Below are positions 42,835 through 50,743 of a stretch of 64,000 nucleotides of DNA, piece by piece. The number at the start of each line of letters is the position of its first letter. Position 1 is the stretch's first letter. A program made the translations under genes and the position numbers. The DNA is from DATLLN01 sp963809205 (GTDB lineage Bacteria > Actinomycetota > Thermoleophilia > Gaiellales > JAICJC01): the NCBI GenBank assembly GCA_963809205.1, contig CAWEIS010000004.1, positions 124,001 to 188,000 on the forward strand. The letters are read 5' to 3'. Below the pieces are notes generated by a model. That model had not been told where the DNA came from, made no database searches, and saw nothing but the letters and a program-made list of their open reading frames with translations.

Positions 42835-43877
42835 GCAGGTTCCAGAAGATCGCATTCCCGATCATCTTCGCCGTCTCGGCCGTCGCGCTGATCCTGCGGG
42901 TGCTCGACGTCGAGGGCCAGATCGTGTTTGTGGTGGCCGCGTTCGCCGTGGCAGGCCTGGCCTGGGCGCTGGGCGAGGCCACGGAGCAGGCGGGTGCGTC
43001 GGCCGGCCCGCGGGCGTCGGCCCTGCTCAATGCCAGCTTCGGCAACCTGCCCGAGGTCGTGATCCTGGTGCTCGCGATCGACGCCGGGCTGGAGGACATC
43101 GCCCGCGCCTCGATCATCGGCTCGGTGATCGGCAACATCCTGCTGATCCTCGGCCTGGCTCTGCTGCTGGGCGGGTGGAAGAACGGCATCCAGACCTTCA
43201 ACCAGCGGGTCGCCGGGATGAACTCGTCGATGCTGGTGCTGGGCGTTGTCGGGCTCGGCATCCCGACGCTGTTCTTCGCGATCGAGCCGAACGTCGGTGC
43301 GGAGCACATCCTGTCCCGCTGGACGGCGCTGCTGCTGCTGGTTTGCTACGCGGCCTACGTCTACTTCTCGTTCACGACGCCCGGCCTGCAGTTCGCCGAC
43401 GAGCCGGGCCAGCAGCACTGGTCGCGGACCCAGGCGATCGGAATGCTCGCGCTGACGGCGATCGCGACCGGCGTCGTCAGCGAGGTGCTGGTGCACTCGA
43501 TCGAGCCGACGATCAAGGCATGGGGGGTGCCACGGGAGTTCATCGGCATCATCGTCGTACCCTTCGTGGGCAACGTCGCGGAGCACTTCTCGGCCGTCAG
43601 GCTGGCGTACAACAACCGCCTCGACTTCGCGATGGGGATCGCCTACGGCTCAGGCATCCAGATCGCCCTCCTCGCCAGCGGCGTCGCGGTGTTCGCGAGC
43701 ATCGCGCTCGGCCACGAGCTGGAGCTGGTGTTCGACCCGCTGCAGCTGGCGGTGCTCGGCGCCGCCGCGCTGGGGTCGACCCTGATCGCCAGGGGCGGTG
43801 AGACGAACTGGCTCGAGGGCCTGCAGATGGTCACCATCTACATGGTCTCGGCGATTGCCTTCTGGCTGCTCGGATGA
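42831..43877 (+). CDS. Calcium/proton exchanger, second paralogue
   Basis: A 348-residue paralogue of the preceding gene with the same topology. Its alpha repeats are Phe-Gly-Asn-Leu-Pro-Glu-Val-Val-Ile-Leu and Gly-Asn-Val-Ala-Glu-His-Phe-Ser-Ala. Ala-Glu-Asn of the first protein is Ala-Glu-His here, which could alter selectivity. Overlap with both neighbours by 4 bp suggests one operon with the MFS gene. Whether the two paralogues act separately or together cannot be told. Confidence 0.9.
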   Translation: MSRFQKIAFPIIFAVSAVALILRVLDVEGQIVFVVAAFAVAGLAWALGEATEQAGASAGPRASALLNASFGNLPEVVILVLAIDAGLEDIARASIIGSVIGNILLILGLALLLGGWKNGIQTFNQRVAGMNSSMLVLGVVGLGIPTLFFAIEPNVGAEHILSRWTALLLLVCYAAYVYFSFTTPGLQFADEPGQQHWSRTQAIGMLALTAIATGVVSEVLVHSIEPTIKAWGVPREFIGIIVVPFVGNVAEHFSAVRLAYNNRLDFAMGIAYGSGIQIALLASGVAVFASIALGHELELVFDPLQLAVLGAAALGSTLIARGGETNWLEGLQMVTIYMVSAIAFWLLG

Positions 43878-45082
43878 GTCTGTTCGGCCTGCGCGACTTC
43901 CGGCTCGTGTGGAGCGCGGCGGCCGTCTCGTGGCTCGGTGACTCGCTCGCGTTCCTCGGATTCATGTGGCTGGCCTACGACGTCGGCGGCGCCGGCGGCG
44001 TGATCGCCGTCCGCGTCGCGGACAGCATCCCCAGCGTGATCGTCGGCCTGCTGGGCGGAGTCGTGGCCGACCGCGTCGAACGGCGGCGGCTGATGATCGG
44101 CGCCGACCTGCTCCGTGCGGCCGCCCTCGGGATCGTCCTGTCGACGACGCTGGCCGGTGTGCGGCCCACGGTGCTGGCGCTCGCCGCGACGATGTTCCTG
44201 ATCCGGATCGGCGACAGCTTCTTCGAGCCGGCGTCGGGGGCGATGCTGCCCGACGTCGTGCCGCAGGCGTCGCTGCAGCGCGCCAACTCGGTGTTCCATG
44301 CGACGGGCGAGGCGATCACCGGGCTGGCGATGGGCGGCGCGGGGCTGCTGCTGATCATCGTGCCGCTCGGCCAGTTCTTCACGATCGACGCCGTGTCGTT
44401 CCTGCTGTCGGCGCTGCTGCTCTCGTTCGTTGCGACGCGGTCGCGAGGCGCCGGCGGCGAGCAGCACCCGGTGCACGAGCTGCTGGCGGGGTTTCGCGAC
44501 TTCTCGTCGCGGCCGCCGCTCGGCATCGCGATGGTCATGTTCGGCCTCGGCGTGACGATCGGAGCCGGCGTGTTCATCCCGGCGGCGCCGGTGCTGGTCG
44601 GTCAGACACTGGAGGCCGGCCCTGGGTCGTACGGGCTGATCCTGCTCGGGTTCGGCGTCGGGGCGATCATCGTGGCCGTCGTGCTCGCCCGCGTCGAGAT
44701 CGTCCGCCGGGAGCTGTGGTCGATCCTGTTCTGGGTCGGCTACCCGGCCTGTTTCCTGATCTTCGCCGTGGCCCCGAACCTGGCGGTGATGGTGGGTGCC
44801 GCCGCGTTGGCGGGCGCTGCCGAGTCCGGCGCCCGGATCCTGCTGGTCTCGGCCATGCAGCACCAGATCGGCGCGGCGACGCTGGGCCGCGCGATGTCGG
44901 TGTTCTTCACCGTCCATCGCGCGAGTCACGGCGTCGGTCTGCTCACGGTCGGCCTGCTGGTGACGGCGCTGCCGCTCGATCAGGCGCTGGCCATCGGCGC
45001 GGCGCTCGGCCTGCTGGCGACGGCCGCCAGTGTGGCCGCCCTACGGTCGTATCGGGTAGCTGCGCCCGTTGGTCGCGGGTAG
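43874..45082 (+). CDS. MFS transporter
   Basis: A 402-residue major-facilitator permease with twelve predicted helices. It has the motif-A-like Gly-Gly-Val-Val-Ala-Asp-Arg-Val-Glu-Arg-Arg-Arg between helices 2 and 3, and Phe-Phe-Glu-Pro-Ala-Ser-Gly-Ala-Met-Leu-Pro in helix 4, typical of the drug-exporter-like group. The substrate is unknown. It overlaps the upstream antiporter gene by 4 bp. Its 3' end overlaps the convergent toroid gene by 42 bp. Confidence 0.88.
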   Translation: MSLFGLRDFRLVWSAAAVSWLGDSLAFLGFMWLAYDVGGAGGVIAVRVADSIPSVIVGLLGGVVADRVERRRLMIGADLLRAAALGIVLSTTLAGVRPTVLALAATMFLIRIGDSFFEPASGAMLPDVVPQASLQRANSVFHATGEAITGLAMGGAGLLLIIVPLGQFFTIDAVSFLLSALLLSFVATRSRGAGGEQHPVHELLAGFRDFSSRPPLGIAMVMFGLGVTIGAGVFIPAAPVLVGQTLEAGPGSYGLILLGFGVGAIIVAVVLARVEIVRRELWSILFWVGYPACFLIFAVAPNLAVMVGAAALAGAAESGARILLVSAMQHQIGAATLGRAMSVFFTVHRASHGVGLLTVGLLVTALPLDQALAIGAALGLLATAASVAALRSYRVAAPVGRG

Positions 45083-45919
45083 CACCTGCGAGGTCACCCA
45101 GGCCGGAGTCACCGTGCGGCCAGGCTGGTAGTTGAATGCGCCGCTCGGCAGCTGTCGGGCGAACAGGTACGACAGCGCGCCGCTGTTCGGGAGGCCGCAC
45201 TTTCTGCGGGCCTGCACCACCCAGGAGGTCGACTGGCTGTCGGCCGCCCCGGCTGCTGTCAGCGCGTAGCCGTGGTCGCTTCGCTGCAGGGCGTGCATGT
45301 ACGAGTAGGCGTGGGTGACGGCGTTCCACTCGCAGGGGATGCTCGAGCTGCGCAGCGCCATCACCGCCGCGGCGGTGTCGTTCGAGTCGGGCGCCGCGCC
45401 GCCCTGCCAGCTGTACCCGCCGTTCGACTGCTGCGCCGACCGGATGAAGTTGAGCGACGCCGTCGGCACCGGCGAGTTGGCGGCGCGCAGCGCCAGCACG
45501 CCCCAGTAGGTGGAGTTCTGGTACAGCCCGATGCGGCCGTTCGATGCGATCTTGGTGCGCAGCGACGCTACCAGGTTGCGGCCGCCGAACGCGTACGGCG
45601 TGCGGTCCATCGCGACCACGGCGAGGATCGCGCGCGACAGGGAGTAGGCGTCGTCGAACTGCCTGACGTGCGCGGCCATGAAGTAGACGGGCGTGTGCCC
45701 GCCCGGCCGGCGCATGTTCTCGGGGTGGCGTCCGGCGGCCGTCAGCCCCATCACCGTCCAGGCGGTGAGGGCCACCGACCCCTGGCTGGAGCCGGCCTCG
45801 GCGAAGCCGCCGCCTGGCTGCAGGCGCGTCGCCAGGTAGTCGGCGCCGCTCTTGGCGGAGGCGGTGGCCGGCAGTGCCAGCGCCGCCAGCGCCACGATGG
45901 TCAGGATCGTTCGTCTCAT
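45041..45919 (-). CDS. Exported alpha/alpha-toroid (prenyltransferase-repeat) protein
   Basis: A 292-residue secreted protein, last in the cobalamin-riboswitch operon. A signal peptide (Met-Arg-Arg-Thr-Ile-Leu-Thr-Ile-Val to Ala-Thr-Ala-Ser-Ala) is followed by several repeats of the squalene-oxidase/prenyltransferase type: Gly-Gly-Phe-Ala-Glu near residue 37, Asn-Gly-Gly-Tyr-Ser-Trp-Gln-Gly with Asp-Ser-Asn-Asp-Thr-Ala-Ala-Ala-Val-Met-Ala-Leu, and His-Gly-Tyr-Ala-Leu. Catalytic cyclase acids are not evident. The same toroid forms the N-terminal domain of vertebrate intrinsic factor and transcobalamin. A corrinoid-binding role is inferred from this and the operon. ATG 45919 overlaps the S-component stop (ATGA). 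Confidence 0.82.
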   Translation of the reverse strand: MRRTILTIVALAALALPATASAKSGADYLATRLQPGGGFAEAGSSQGSVALTAWTVMGLTAAGRHPENMRRPGGHTPVYFMAAHVRQFDDAYSLSRAILAVVAMDRTPYAFGGRNLVASLRTKIASNGRIGLYQNSTYWGVLALRAANSPVPTASLNFIRSAQQSNGGYSWQGGAAPDSNDTAAAVMALRSSSIPCEWNAVTHAYSYMHALQRSDHGYALTAAGAADSQSTSWVVQARRKCGLPNSGALSYLFARQLPSGAFNYQPGRTVTPAWVTSQVLPATNGRSYPIRP

Positions 45920-46527
45920 GTCGTGCCCTCCAGTGGTGAGAACGAGGCATGCAGGCGACGCGCGTAGCGGTCGAGCATGCGGATCAGCGTCGGTCCGGCG
46001 ATCAGAGCGATGACGACGTTGCCCGTTGCATGGGCGACGTCGAACGGGATGCCGGTGGAGACGAAGGCCAGGAACGAGGTCGCGTCGGCGTTCTGCCCGA
46101 GCGCGCTCCATGCCCAGACGTCCATCAGCCAGTCGAACAGGAAACCCCAGGCGAGGCCGAAGGCCGCCAGGGCGAAGCGGTTGCGGAGCAGCCGCGGAAG
46201 CAGGCCGGCCGTCGCGCCGACCAGCCCCCAGCCGATCATCTGCCAGGGCGTCCACGGACCCTGGCCGAGGAACGCGTTCGAGAGCAGCGCCGCCGAGCCG
46301 CCGACGGCGATGCCCGCGCGCGGTCCCAGCGTCGCGCCGGTGACGGCGACGATGATGGTCACCGGCTGGACGTTGGGGATGAACGCGAACAGCACCCGTC
46401 CGCCCGCCGCGGCGGCGGCCAGCGCGGCGATCAGCGCCAGCTCCTTGCTGCGGTTCGGGCCGCGCTCGACGCCGGCGACGCCCAGCACGACGCAGCCGAC
46501 GGCCAGGATCAGCACCAGGCTAGACAC
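45916..46527 (-). CDS. ECF transporter S component (probable corrinoid)
   Basis: A 203-residue membrane protein with about six transmembrane helices. The region Gly-Gly-Arg-Val-Leu-Phe-Ala-Phe-Ile-Pro-Asn-Val-Gln-Pro-Val-Thr and Gly-Pro-Arg-Ala-Gly-Ile-Ala-Val-Gly-Gly resembles S components of energy-coupling-factor transporters. The S component binds the vitamin and topples in the membrane to deliver it. Cobalamin or a precursor is inferred from the riboswitch and DUF4430 partners, not from the sequence itself. GTG 46527 overlaps the stop of the ATPase gene. Confidence 0.82.
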   Translation of the reverse strand: MSSLVLILAVGCVVLGVAGVERGPNRSKELALIAALAAAAAGGRVLFAFIPNVQPVTIIVAVTGATLGPRAGIAVGGSAALLSNAFLGQGPWTPWQMIGWGLVGATAGLLPRLLRNRFALAAFGLAWGFLFDWLMDVWAWSALGQNADATSFLAFVSTGIPFDVAHATGNVVIALIAGPTLIRMLDRYARRLHASFSPLEGTT

Positions 46528-48118
46528 GCGTCGCCTCCGTCTCGGTGCGCAGCGCGGCGGCGGCCTCGGCCACCGAGACGTGGCCGGTGGCCAGCGCGAC
46601 CTGTCCGGCGAAGAACAGGCCGCCGGCCAGCTCCGACGCGCGGCGCGCGGTCGGCCAGCACGCGGCCGTGCGCCATCGTCGTCACGGCCTGGGCCGCCTC
46701 GGCGGCGAAGTCGATGTCGTGGGTGATCAGGGCGACCGCCGTGCCCTCGGACGCAAGGGCCGTGGCCAGCTCGCCGAGGGCCAGCTTGCGCAGGCCGTCC
46801 ATGCCCCGGGTCGGCTCGTCCAGCAGCAGCAGGTCGGGGCGCATGACCGTCACCGTCGCCACCGCGAGCCGCTGCCGCTCGCCGCTCGACAGGTCGCGTG
46901 GATGCCGGCCGGCGAACGCCGTCAGGCCGAACCGCTCGAGCTCGGCGGCCGTGCGGGCCGCGCGCTCCGGCGCCGGCACGCCGCTCCGCACGAGGCCGTA
47001 GGCCACCTCGTCCTCGACCGTCTCCCGGAGCAGGTGGTGCGCCGGATTCTGGCTGACGTAGCCGGCCCGGGCGGATCCCTCGCACGCGGCCCCGATCGAG
47101 CTCGAGCAGCCGCGCGGCGGCCAGCGCCAGCGACGACTTGCCCGCGCCGTTCTCGCCCAGCACGGCGGTCACCATGCCCGCGTCGAACCCGGCGCTGGCG
47201 CCGCGCAGCGCCTCGGCATCGCCGCGCCGCAGGTGCGCCTTCTCGACGCTGACGATCGGGGCGGCGCTCGTGCGCCACGGCGAGCGGCGGCGGGGATGAC
47301 CGGACGTTCCCGAGCTCGCGGCGGGCGTCGCGGACGGTCAGCGGCAGCTCCTCGCGCCCGGCGGCCGCGAACGCCTGGGCGACCGGCGGCAGCATCCAGC
47401 GGCCGCCGCCGGCCAGGTGGCGGGCGGCCGCCGGCGGTGCCCCGTCGAACGCGATCCGGCCGGCGTCCATCACCACGACGCGGTCGGCCTCCGCGAACAG
47501 CCGGCCGGTGCGGTGCTCGGCCAGCACGACCGTGACGCCGCGGTCGCGGTTGATGCGCGTCACCAGCGCCAGCAGCTCCTCGGCCGCGACCGGGTCGAGC
47601 TGGCTGGTCGGCTCGTCCAACAGCAGCAACGGCTGCCCCATCGCCAGCACCGAAGCGATGGCGATCCGCTGCCCCTCGCCGCCCGACAGCGTTCCGGTGT
47701 CGCGCTCGGTCAGGTGGGAAGCTCCCGCCGCCATCAGCGCCTCCTGCGCGCGGGCGGCGATCGTCGCCGGTGGATGGGCGATGCTCTCCAGTCCGAACGC
47801 CACCTCGTGGCGCACCCGCTGGGCGACCAGCTGCGCCTCGGGATCCTGGAACACCAGCCCGGCGTGGCGGGCCAGCTCGCCCGGCCGGTGGTCGCGCGTG
47901 TCCAGGCCGTCGACCATCACCCGGCCGTCCAGCTCGCCGCCGTGGAAGTGGGGCACGAGACCGAGCGCGGCCCGCAGCAGCGTCGACTTGCCGCAGCCCG
48001 ACTCGCCCACGATCAGCACCAGCTCGCCGGGCTCGACCTCCAGCGTGACGCCGTCCAGGGCGGGCTGCGATGTCCCGGGGTACGCGTAGCGGACGTCCGT
48101 GAACCTCAGCGCGGCCAT
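46520..48118 (-). CDS. ecfA: Fused ECF transporter ATPase, EcfA1-EcfA2 (three frameshifts)
   Basis: Two ABC ATPase domains in one gene of about 532 codons. The first has Walker A Gly-Glu-Ser-Gly-Cys-Gly-Lys-Ser-Thr, Q loop Phe-Gln-Asp-Pro-Glu, signature Leu-Ser-Gly-Gly-Glu-Gly-Gln and Walker B Leu-Leu-Leu-Leu-Asp-Glu-Pro. The second has Gly-Glu-Asn-Gly-Ala-Gly-Lys-Ser-Ser, Ser-Gln-Asn-Pro, Leu-Ser-Ser-Gly-Glu-Arg-Gln and Leu-Leu-Leu-Leu-Asp-Glu-Pro. Coding passes through all three frames, with indels near 47265-47315 (linker), 47060-47090 and 46630-46650, ending at TAG 46520. Both domains keep their key residues, so assembly error is likelier than decay. No start codon separates the domains, hence a fusion. 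Confidence 0.85.
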
Positions 48119-48931
48119 CGCACCGCCCCGATCGCGACCACGGTCAGCGCGGCGAACGCAGCCGACCCCCCGATCGCGGCCGTCGTCACCGGGTCGCCCA
48201 GCAGGTCGTAGTACAGGTAGTTCCCGCCGCCTGAGGAGCAGCAGCCAGGCGGTCAGCAGGCAGAGCGCGGCCCCGGACGCCGTCATCGCCCGCTCGGGAC
48301 CGTCAGCGGGCGGCCCCGGCTCGCGCGTCCGCTGTCGCCCGCCGTAGCCACGTGCCTCCATCGCCTCGGCCAGGCCGAGCGACCGTTCCAGGGAGAGCGA
48401 GACCAGCGGCGAGACCAGGTCGGCCGCCGATCGCCGGCCGGACGCCGTTACGCCGCGTGCGCGCGCTGCGAGGGCGATGCCCGCCGCGTCGCGCTCCAGC
48501 GTGGGCAGCAGCCGTGCCGCCAGGGCGACGATCATGGCCGACCGGGGCGCGACCCGGGACACGCCGTGCAGCACCAGATCGCCGTCGGCGATCCGCACGA
48601 ACGCGGCGACCGCCAGCGCCGATGCGAAGATCCGCAGCGCCGCGCCGGCCCCGAACGCCAGCTCCTCCTGCGTGATCTCGGTGTCGAGCAGCGGGATGTG
48701 CGGCCCGTGCCAGATCGGGGTCAGGCCCTGCACCGAGACGAACGGGTTGATCAGGAACACCAGCAGCGCGGAGGTGCCGGCGAACACCAGGTACGCACGC
48801 TTCGAGCCGGGGCCGGCCAGCAGCAGTGCAAGCGCGCAGGCGGCGATCGTCCCCAGCAGGATCGGGTTGTCGATGGCGACTGCGGCGACCAGCAGCGCCG
48901 AGCACACCAGCATGACGCCGAGCGGCTTCAC
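48106..48931 (-). CDS. ecfT: ECF transporter T component (frameshifted)
   Basis: A transmembrane protein of about 274 residues that couples the S component to the ATPases. It has about five hydrophobic helices. The two Ala-Arg-Gly-type coupling motifs are seen in Ala-Leu-Ala-Ala-Arg-Ala-Arg-Gly-Val and Glu-Ala-Met-Glu-Ala-Arg-Gly-Tyr-Gly. Near 48221-48235 the frame changes. The corrected end reads Asn-Tyr-Leu-Tyr-Tyr-Asp-Leu-Leu-Gly and stops at 48106, overlapping the ATPase start. GTG 48931 overlaps the upstream DUF4430 gene as GTGA. Confidence 0.87.
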
Positions 48932-49797
48932 CGGCGCCCCGCCACCGCCAGGACGGCGCCGTCCGCGTCGAGCGCGACCGCGTACGTGTGGGCGATTGCG
49001 GTCGGATCCGCGGCGACCGTGTGCGCGGCCGCGCACGCCGCCTTCCGGCTGTCGCCGGCGACGAGCATCTCGAACGTGTGCCCGGGGATGCCGTCCGGGG
49101 AGCGCGCCACGATCACCGCGTGCGCGCCCGGCACGGCGCTCCAGCCGGGCTGGCCCTGGTAGATCTCGATGCCCCCGCCGGCCAGCCGCGCGGTGAACGC
49201 CCAGCGCTCCCAGTCGGTCAGCAGCGGCGACACCTCGTCGAACGTCGCCACGCGGACGTCGAACGGCGCCGTGCCGTCGCCGATCCGCGCGCCCGCCCGC
49301 TCGAGCACGTCGCCCAGCTGCCCGGCGCACGCCGGGCCCTCGACGTGCACCTGCGGCCGCTTGCCGTCGAGGCCGTGCACGAACGGCTCCGGCCAGGCCC
49401 CGATCACGGCGGGCACGCCGATGAAGTCCTTCCAGTACCGGTAGTCCCACCACTCGCGGTCGCCCGCGTGGAGGGTGGTGTCGGCGGCGCCGACGCCGGG
49501 GTCGATGCCGTTGACGTAGTAGAGCCAGTCCCAGCCGTCGCTCTTTCTGCCCTCGACGCCGTTGATCGATTCGACGAACCGCCCGCCGTAGCTCGTGCCG
49601 ACCTTGGCCGAGCGGCGCAGGGCGTTGAGCGCAGACTGGCCGGGCGCCGCCCGGGTCTGGGTCAGCGTGGTCGAGCCGAAGTCGCGGGTGACGAGCACGG
49701 TGGCCGCGTCCGGCCCGGCCGGGGGCTGAGATGCCCCCTGGCCGCAGCCGACCGCGACCAGCGCGAGCGCTACGAGGAGGAGGTGGCGGTGATCCAC
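48928..49797 (-). CDS. DUF4430 (transcobalamin C-terminal-like) lipoprotein
   Basis: A 289-residue lipoprotein. The N-terminal helix Leu-Leu-Leu-Val-Ala-Leu-Ala-Leu-Val-Ala-Val-Gly-Cys has a lipobox, so Cys is lipidated and the protein faces outward. Residues of about 35-105 are a DUF4430 domain: Gln-Ser-Ala-Leu-Asn-Ala-Leu, Phe-Val-Glu-Ser-Ile-Asn-Gly-Val, Trp-Asp-Trp-Leu-Tyr-Tyr-Val-Asn-Gly and His-Ala-Gly-Asp-Arg-Glu-Trp-Trp. A further 180-residue domain is not recognised. DUF4430 is the fold of the transcobalamin C-terminal domain. GTG 49797 lies inside the previous gene (28-bp overlap). Confidence 0.85.
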   Translation of the reverse strand: MDHRHLLLVALALVAVGCGQGASQPPAGPDAATVLVTRDFGSTTLTQTRAAPGQSALNALRRSAKVGTSYGGRFVESINGVEGRKSDGWDWLYYVNGIDPGVGAADTTLHAGDREWWDYRYWKDFIGVPAVIGAWPEPFVHGLDGKRPQVHVEGPACAGQLGDVLERAGARIGDGTAPFDVRVATFDEVSPLLTDWERWAFTARLAGGGIEIYQGQPGWSAVPGAHAVIVARSPDGIPGHTFEMLVAGDSRKAACAAAHTVAADPTAIAHTYAVALDADGAVLAVAGRR

Positions 49798-50498
49798 AGC
49801 TTCCGCGAGCGGATGGTGCCTGCCTTTGTCGCCTTGATGCGGAACTGCCCGGGCTTGGCCAGCCGCACCGTGGCGACGCCTGTCATGCCCGTCTGCACGC
49901 GCTGGGTTCCGTTGACCAGGATCCATGCGCCGGCCGCCGCCGACTTGTTGCCGGCGTCATCGTACTGGCTGACGGTGATCGTCACCCGGGCGCCGGCCGC
50001 GACGGTGGATGCGTTCGTGCCGATGCCAAGCGTCGGCTCGGTCGCGAACGTCACCGGGTCGGTGGTCGTGTAGTAGACCAGCACGTTGGCCTTGTCGCCC
50101 ACCGTCTGCGATCCGAGGCCAAGGGAGGTCAGCTTCTGGTTGACCTTCAGCGCCCAGTAGGCGTTGGACGGCGGGGTCGTCCCGTTGACACCGGCCAGGA
50201 AGAACCCGGCCCACCCGCCGCCCAGGCCGTCGAACCAGCCCAGGTCGAGCGTGAACGGGTTGGTGCCGCGCGACGCCGCGAGCAGCGCACCGAGGGCGGT
50301 GCTCTTGCTGGTCGTATGGGATGCCCCGGTGTTGTCCTTGAGCGTGCCGGTGACCGGAGTGACCGACCCCTGGAACAGGGTGGCCTTGGAGTTCTCGACC
50401 CGGATCGGGGTCTGGGCCGCGGCTGGAGCCGCGCTGATCGCAAGAACGATCACTGCCGCGATGACAGCGGCGGTGGCACGAAGGCGATGGTTCGCCAA
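49770..50498 (-). CDS. Secreted DUF4430 protein, first gene of the B12 operon
   Basis: A 242-residue exported protein. The signal peptide includes Ala-Ala-Val-Ile-Ala-Ala-Val-Ile-Val-Leu-Ala and ends near Ala-Ala-Ala-Gln. A DUF4430 domain follows at about residues 30-135: Thr-Ala-Leu-Gly-Ala-Leu-Leu-Ala-Ala, Gly-Gly-Gly-Trp-Ala-Gly-Phe-Phe-Leu-Ala-Gly-Val-Asn-Gly, and Tyr-Trp-Ala-Leu-Lys-Val-Asn. A C-terminal Ig-like domain contains Lys-Pro-Gly-Gln-Phe-Arg-Ile-Lys-Ala. TTG 50498 has AAGGAGGA 6-7 nt upstream. The riboswitch lies directly before it. A role in binding extracellular corrinoid is inferred. Confidence 0.85.
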   Translation of the reverse strand: MANHRLRATAAVIAAVIVLAISAAPAAAQTPIRVENSKATLFQGSVTPVTGTLKDNTGASHTTSKSTALGALLAASRGTNPFTLDLGWFDGLGGGWAGFFLAGVNGTTPPSNAYWALKVNQKLTSLGLGSQTVGDKANVLVYYTTTDPVTFATEPTLGIGTNASTVAAGARVTITVSQYDDAGNKSAAAGAWILVNGTQRVQTGMTGVATVRLAKPGQFRIKATKAGTIRSRKLWITATSSS

Positions 50499-50539
50499 CG
50501 CAGTCCTCCTTCCTCGAGAGGCTCGGGGTATGCGTCTCG

Positions 50540-50700
50540 CGGCCGGCAGGTCTTCTGGCTTGGACGCGGCTCCCGGATCTCCGGGCCTTCCGGCTGGCCT
50601 TCCCGGCCGTGGTGGCCAGTGGCTGCCTCTCGGCGCACCGGTTGGACGTCCTCACAGCGGCGGGACCGCACCGGACTCGCACCGGTTTCCCTTGACCGTC
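50540..50700 (-). ncRNA. Cobalamin riboswitch
   Basis: The minus strand carries the AdoCbl-class core in order. GGGAAACCGGTGCGAGTCC begins near 50690. GCGGTCCCGCCGCTGTGA follows. The B12 box GGCAGCCACTGG lies at 50626-50615. AGCCAGAAGACCTGCC closes the fold near 50560-50545. All conserved blocks match the family consensus. The expression platform before the first gene contains AAGGAGGA, with an upstream CCTC able to pair, so translational control is plausible; no U-run terminator is seen. Confidence 0.96.
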
Positions 50701-50713
50701 CGCGGGGTCGGCA

Positions 50714-50740
50714 ACTGTACCACAGCGAGCGCTGTTCCAA
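50714..50740 (-). promoter_or_regulatory. Promoter of the cobalamin operon
   Basis: On the minus strand TTGGAA (50740-50735) and TACAGT (50719-50714) are 15 bp apart. They sit just after the helicase stop codon and just before the riboswitch. The spacer is short, so the -35 call is less certain than the -10. Confidence 0.5.
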
Positions 50741-50743
50741 GCT

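Noticed and set aside
46922..49453. An 843-codon minus-strand ORF spanning EcfT and EcfA
   Set aside because: It begins in an out-of-frame part of the DUF4430 gene and ends out of frame in EcfA; corrected frames give three separate genes.
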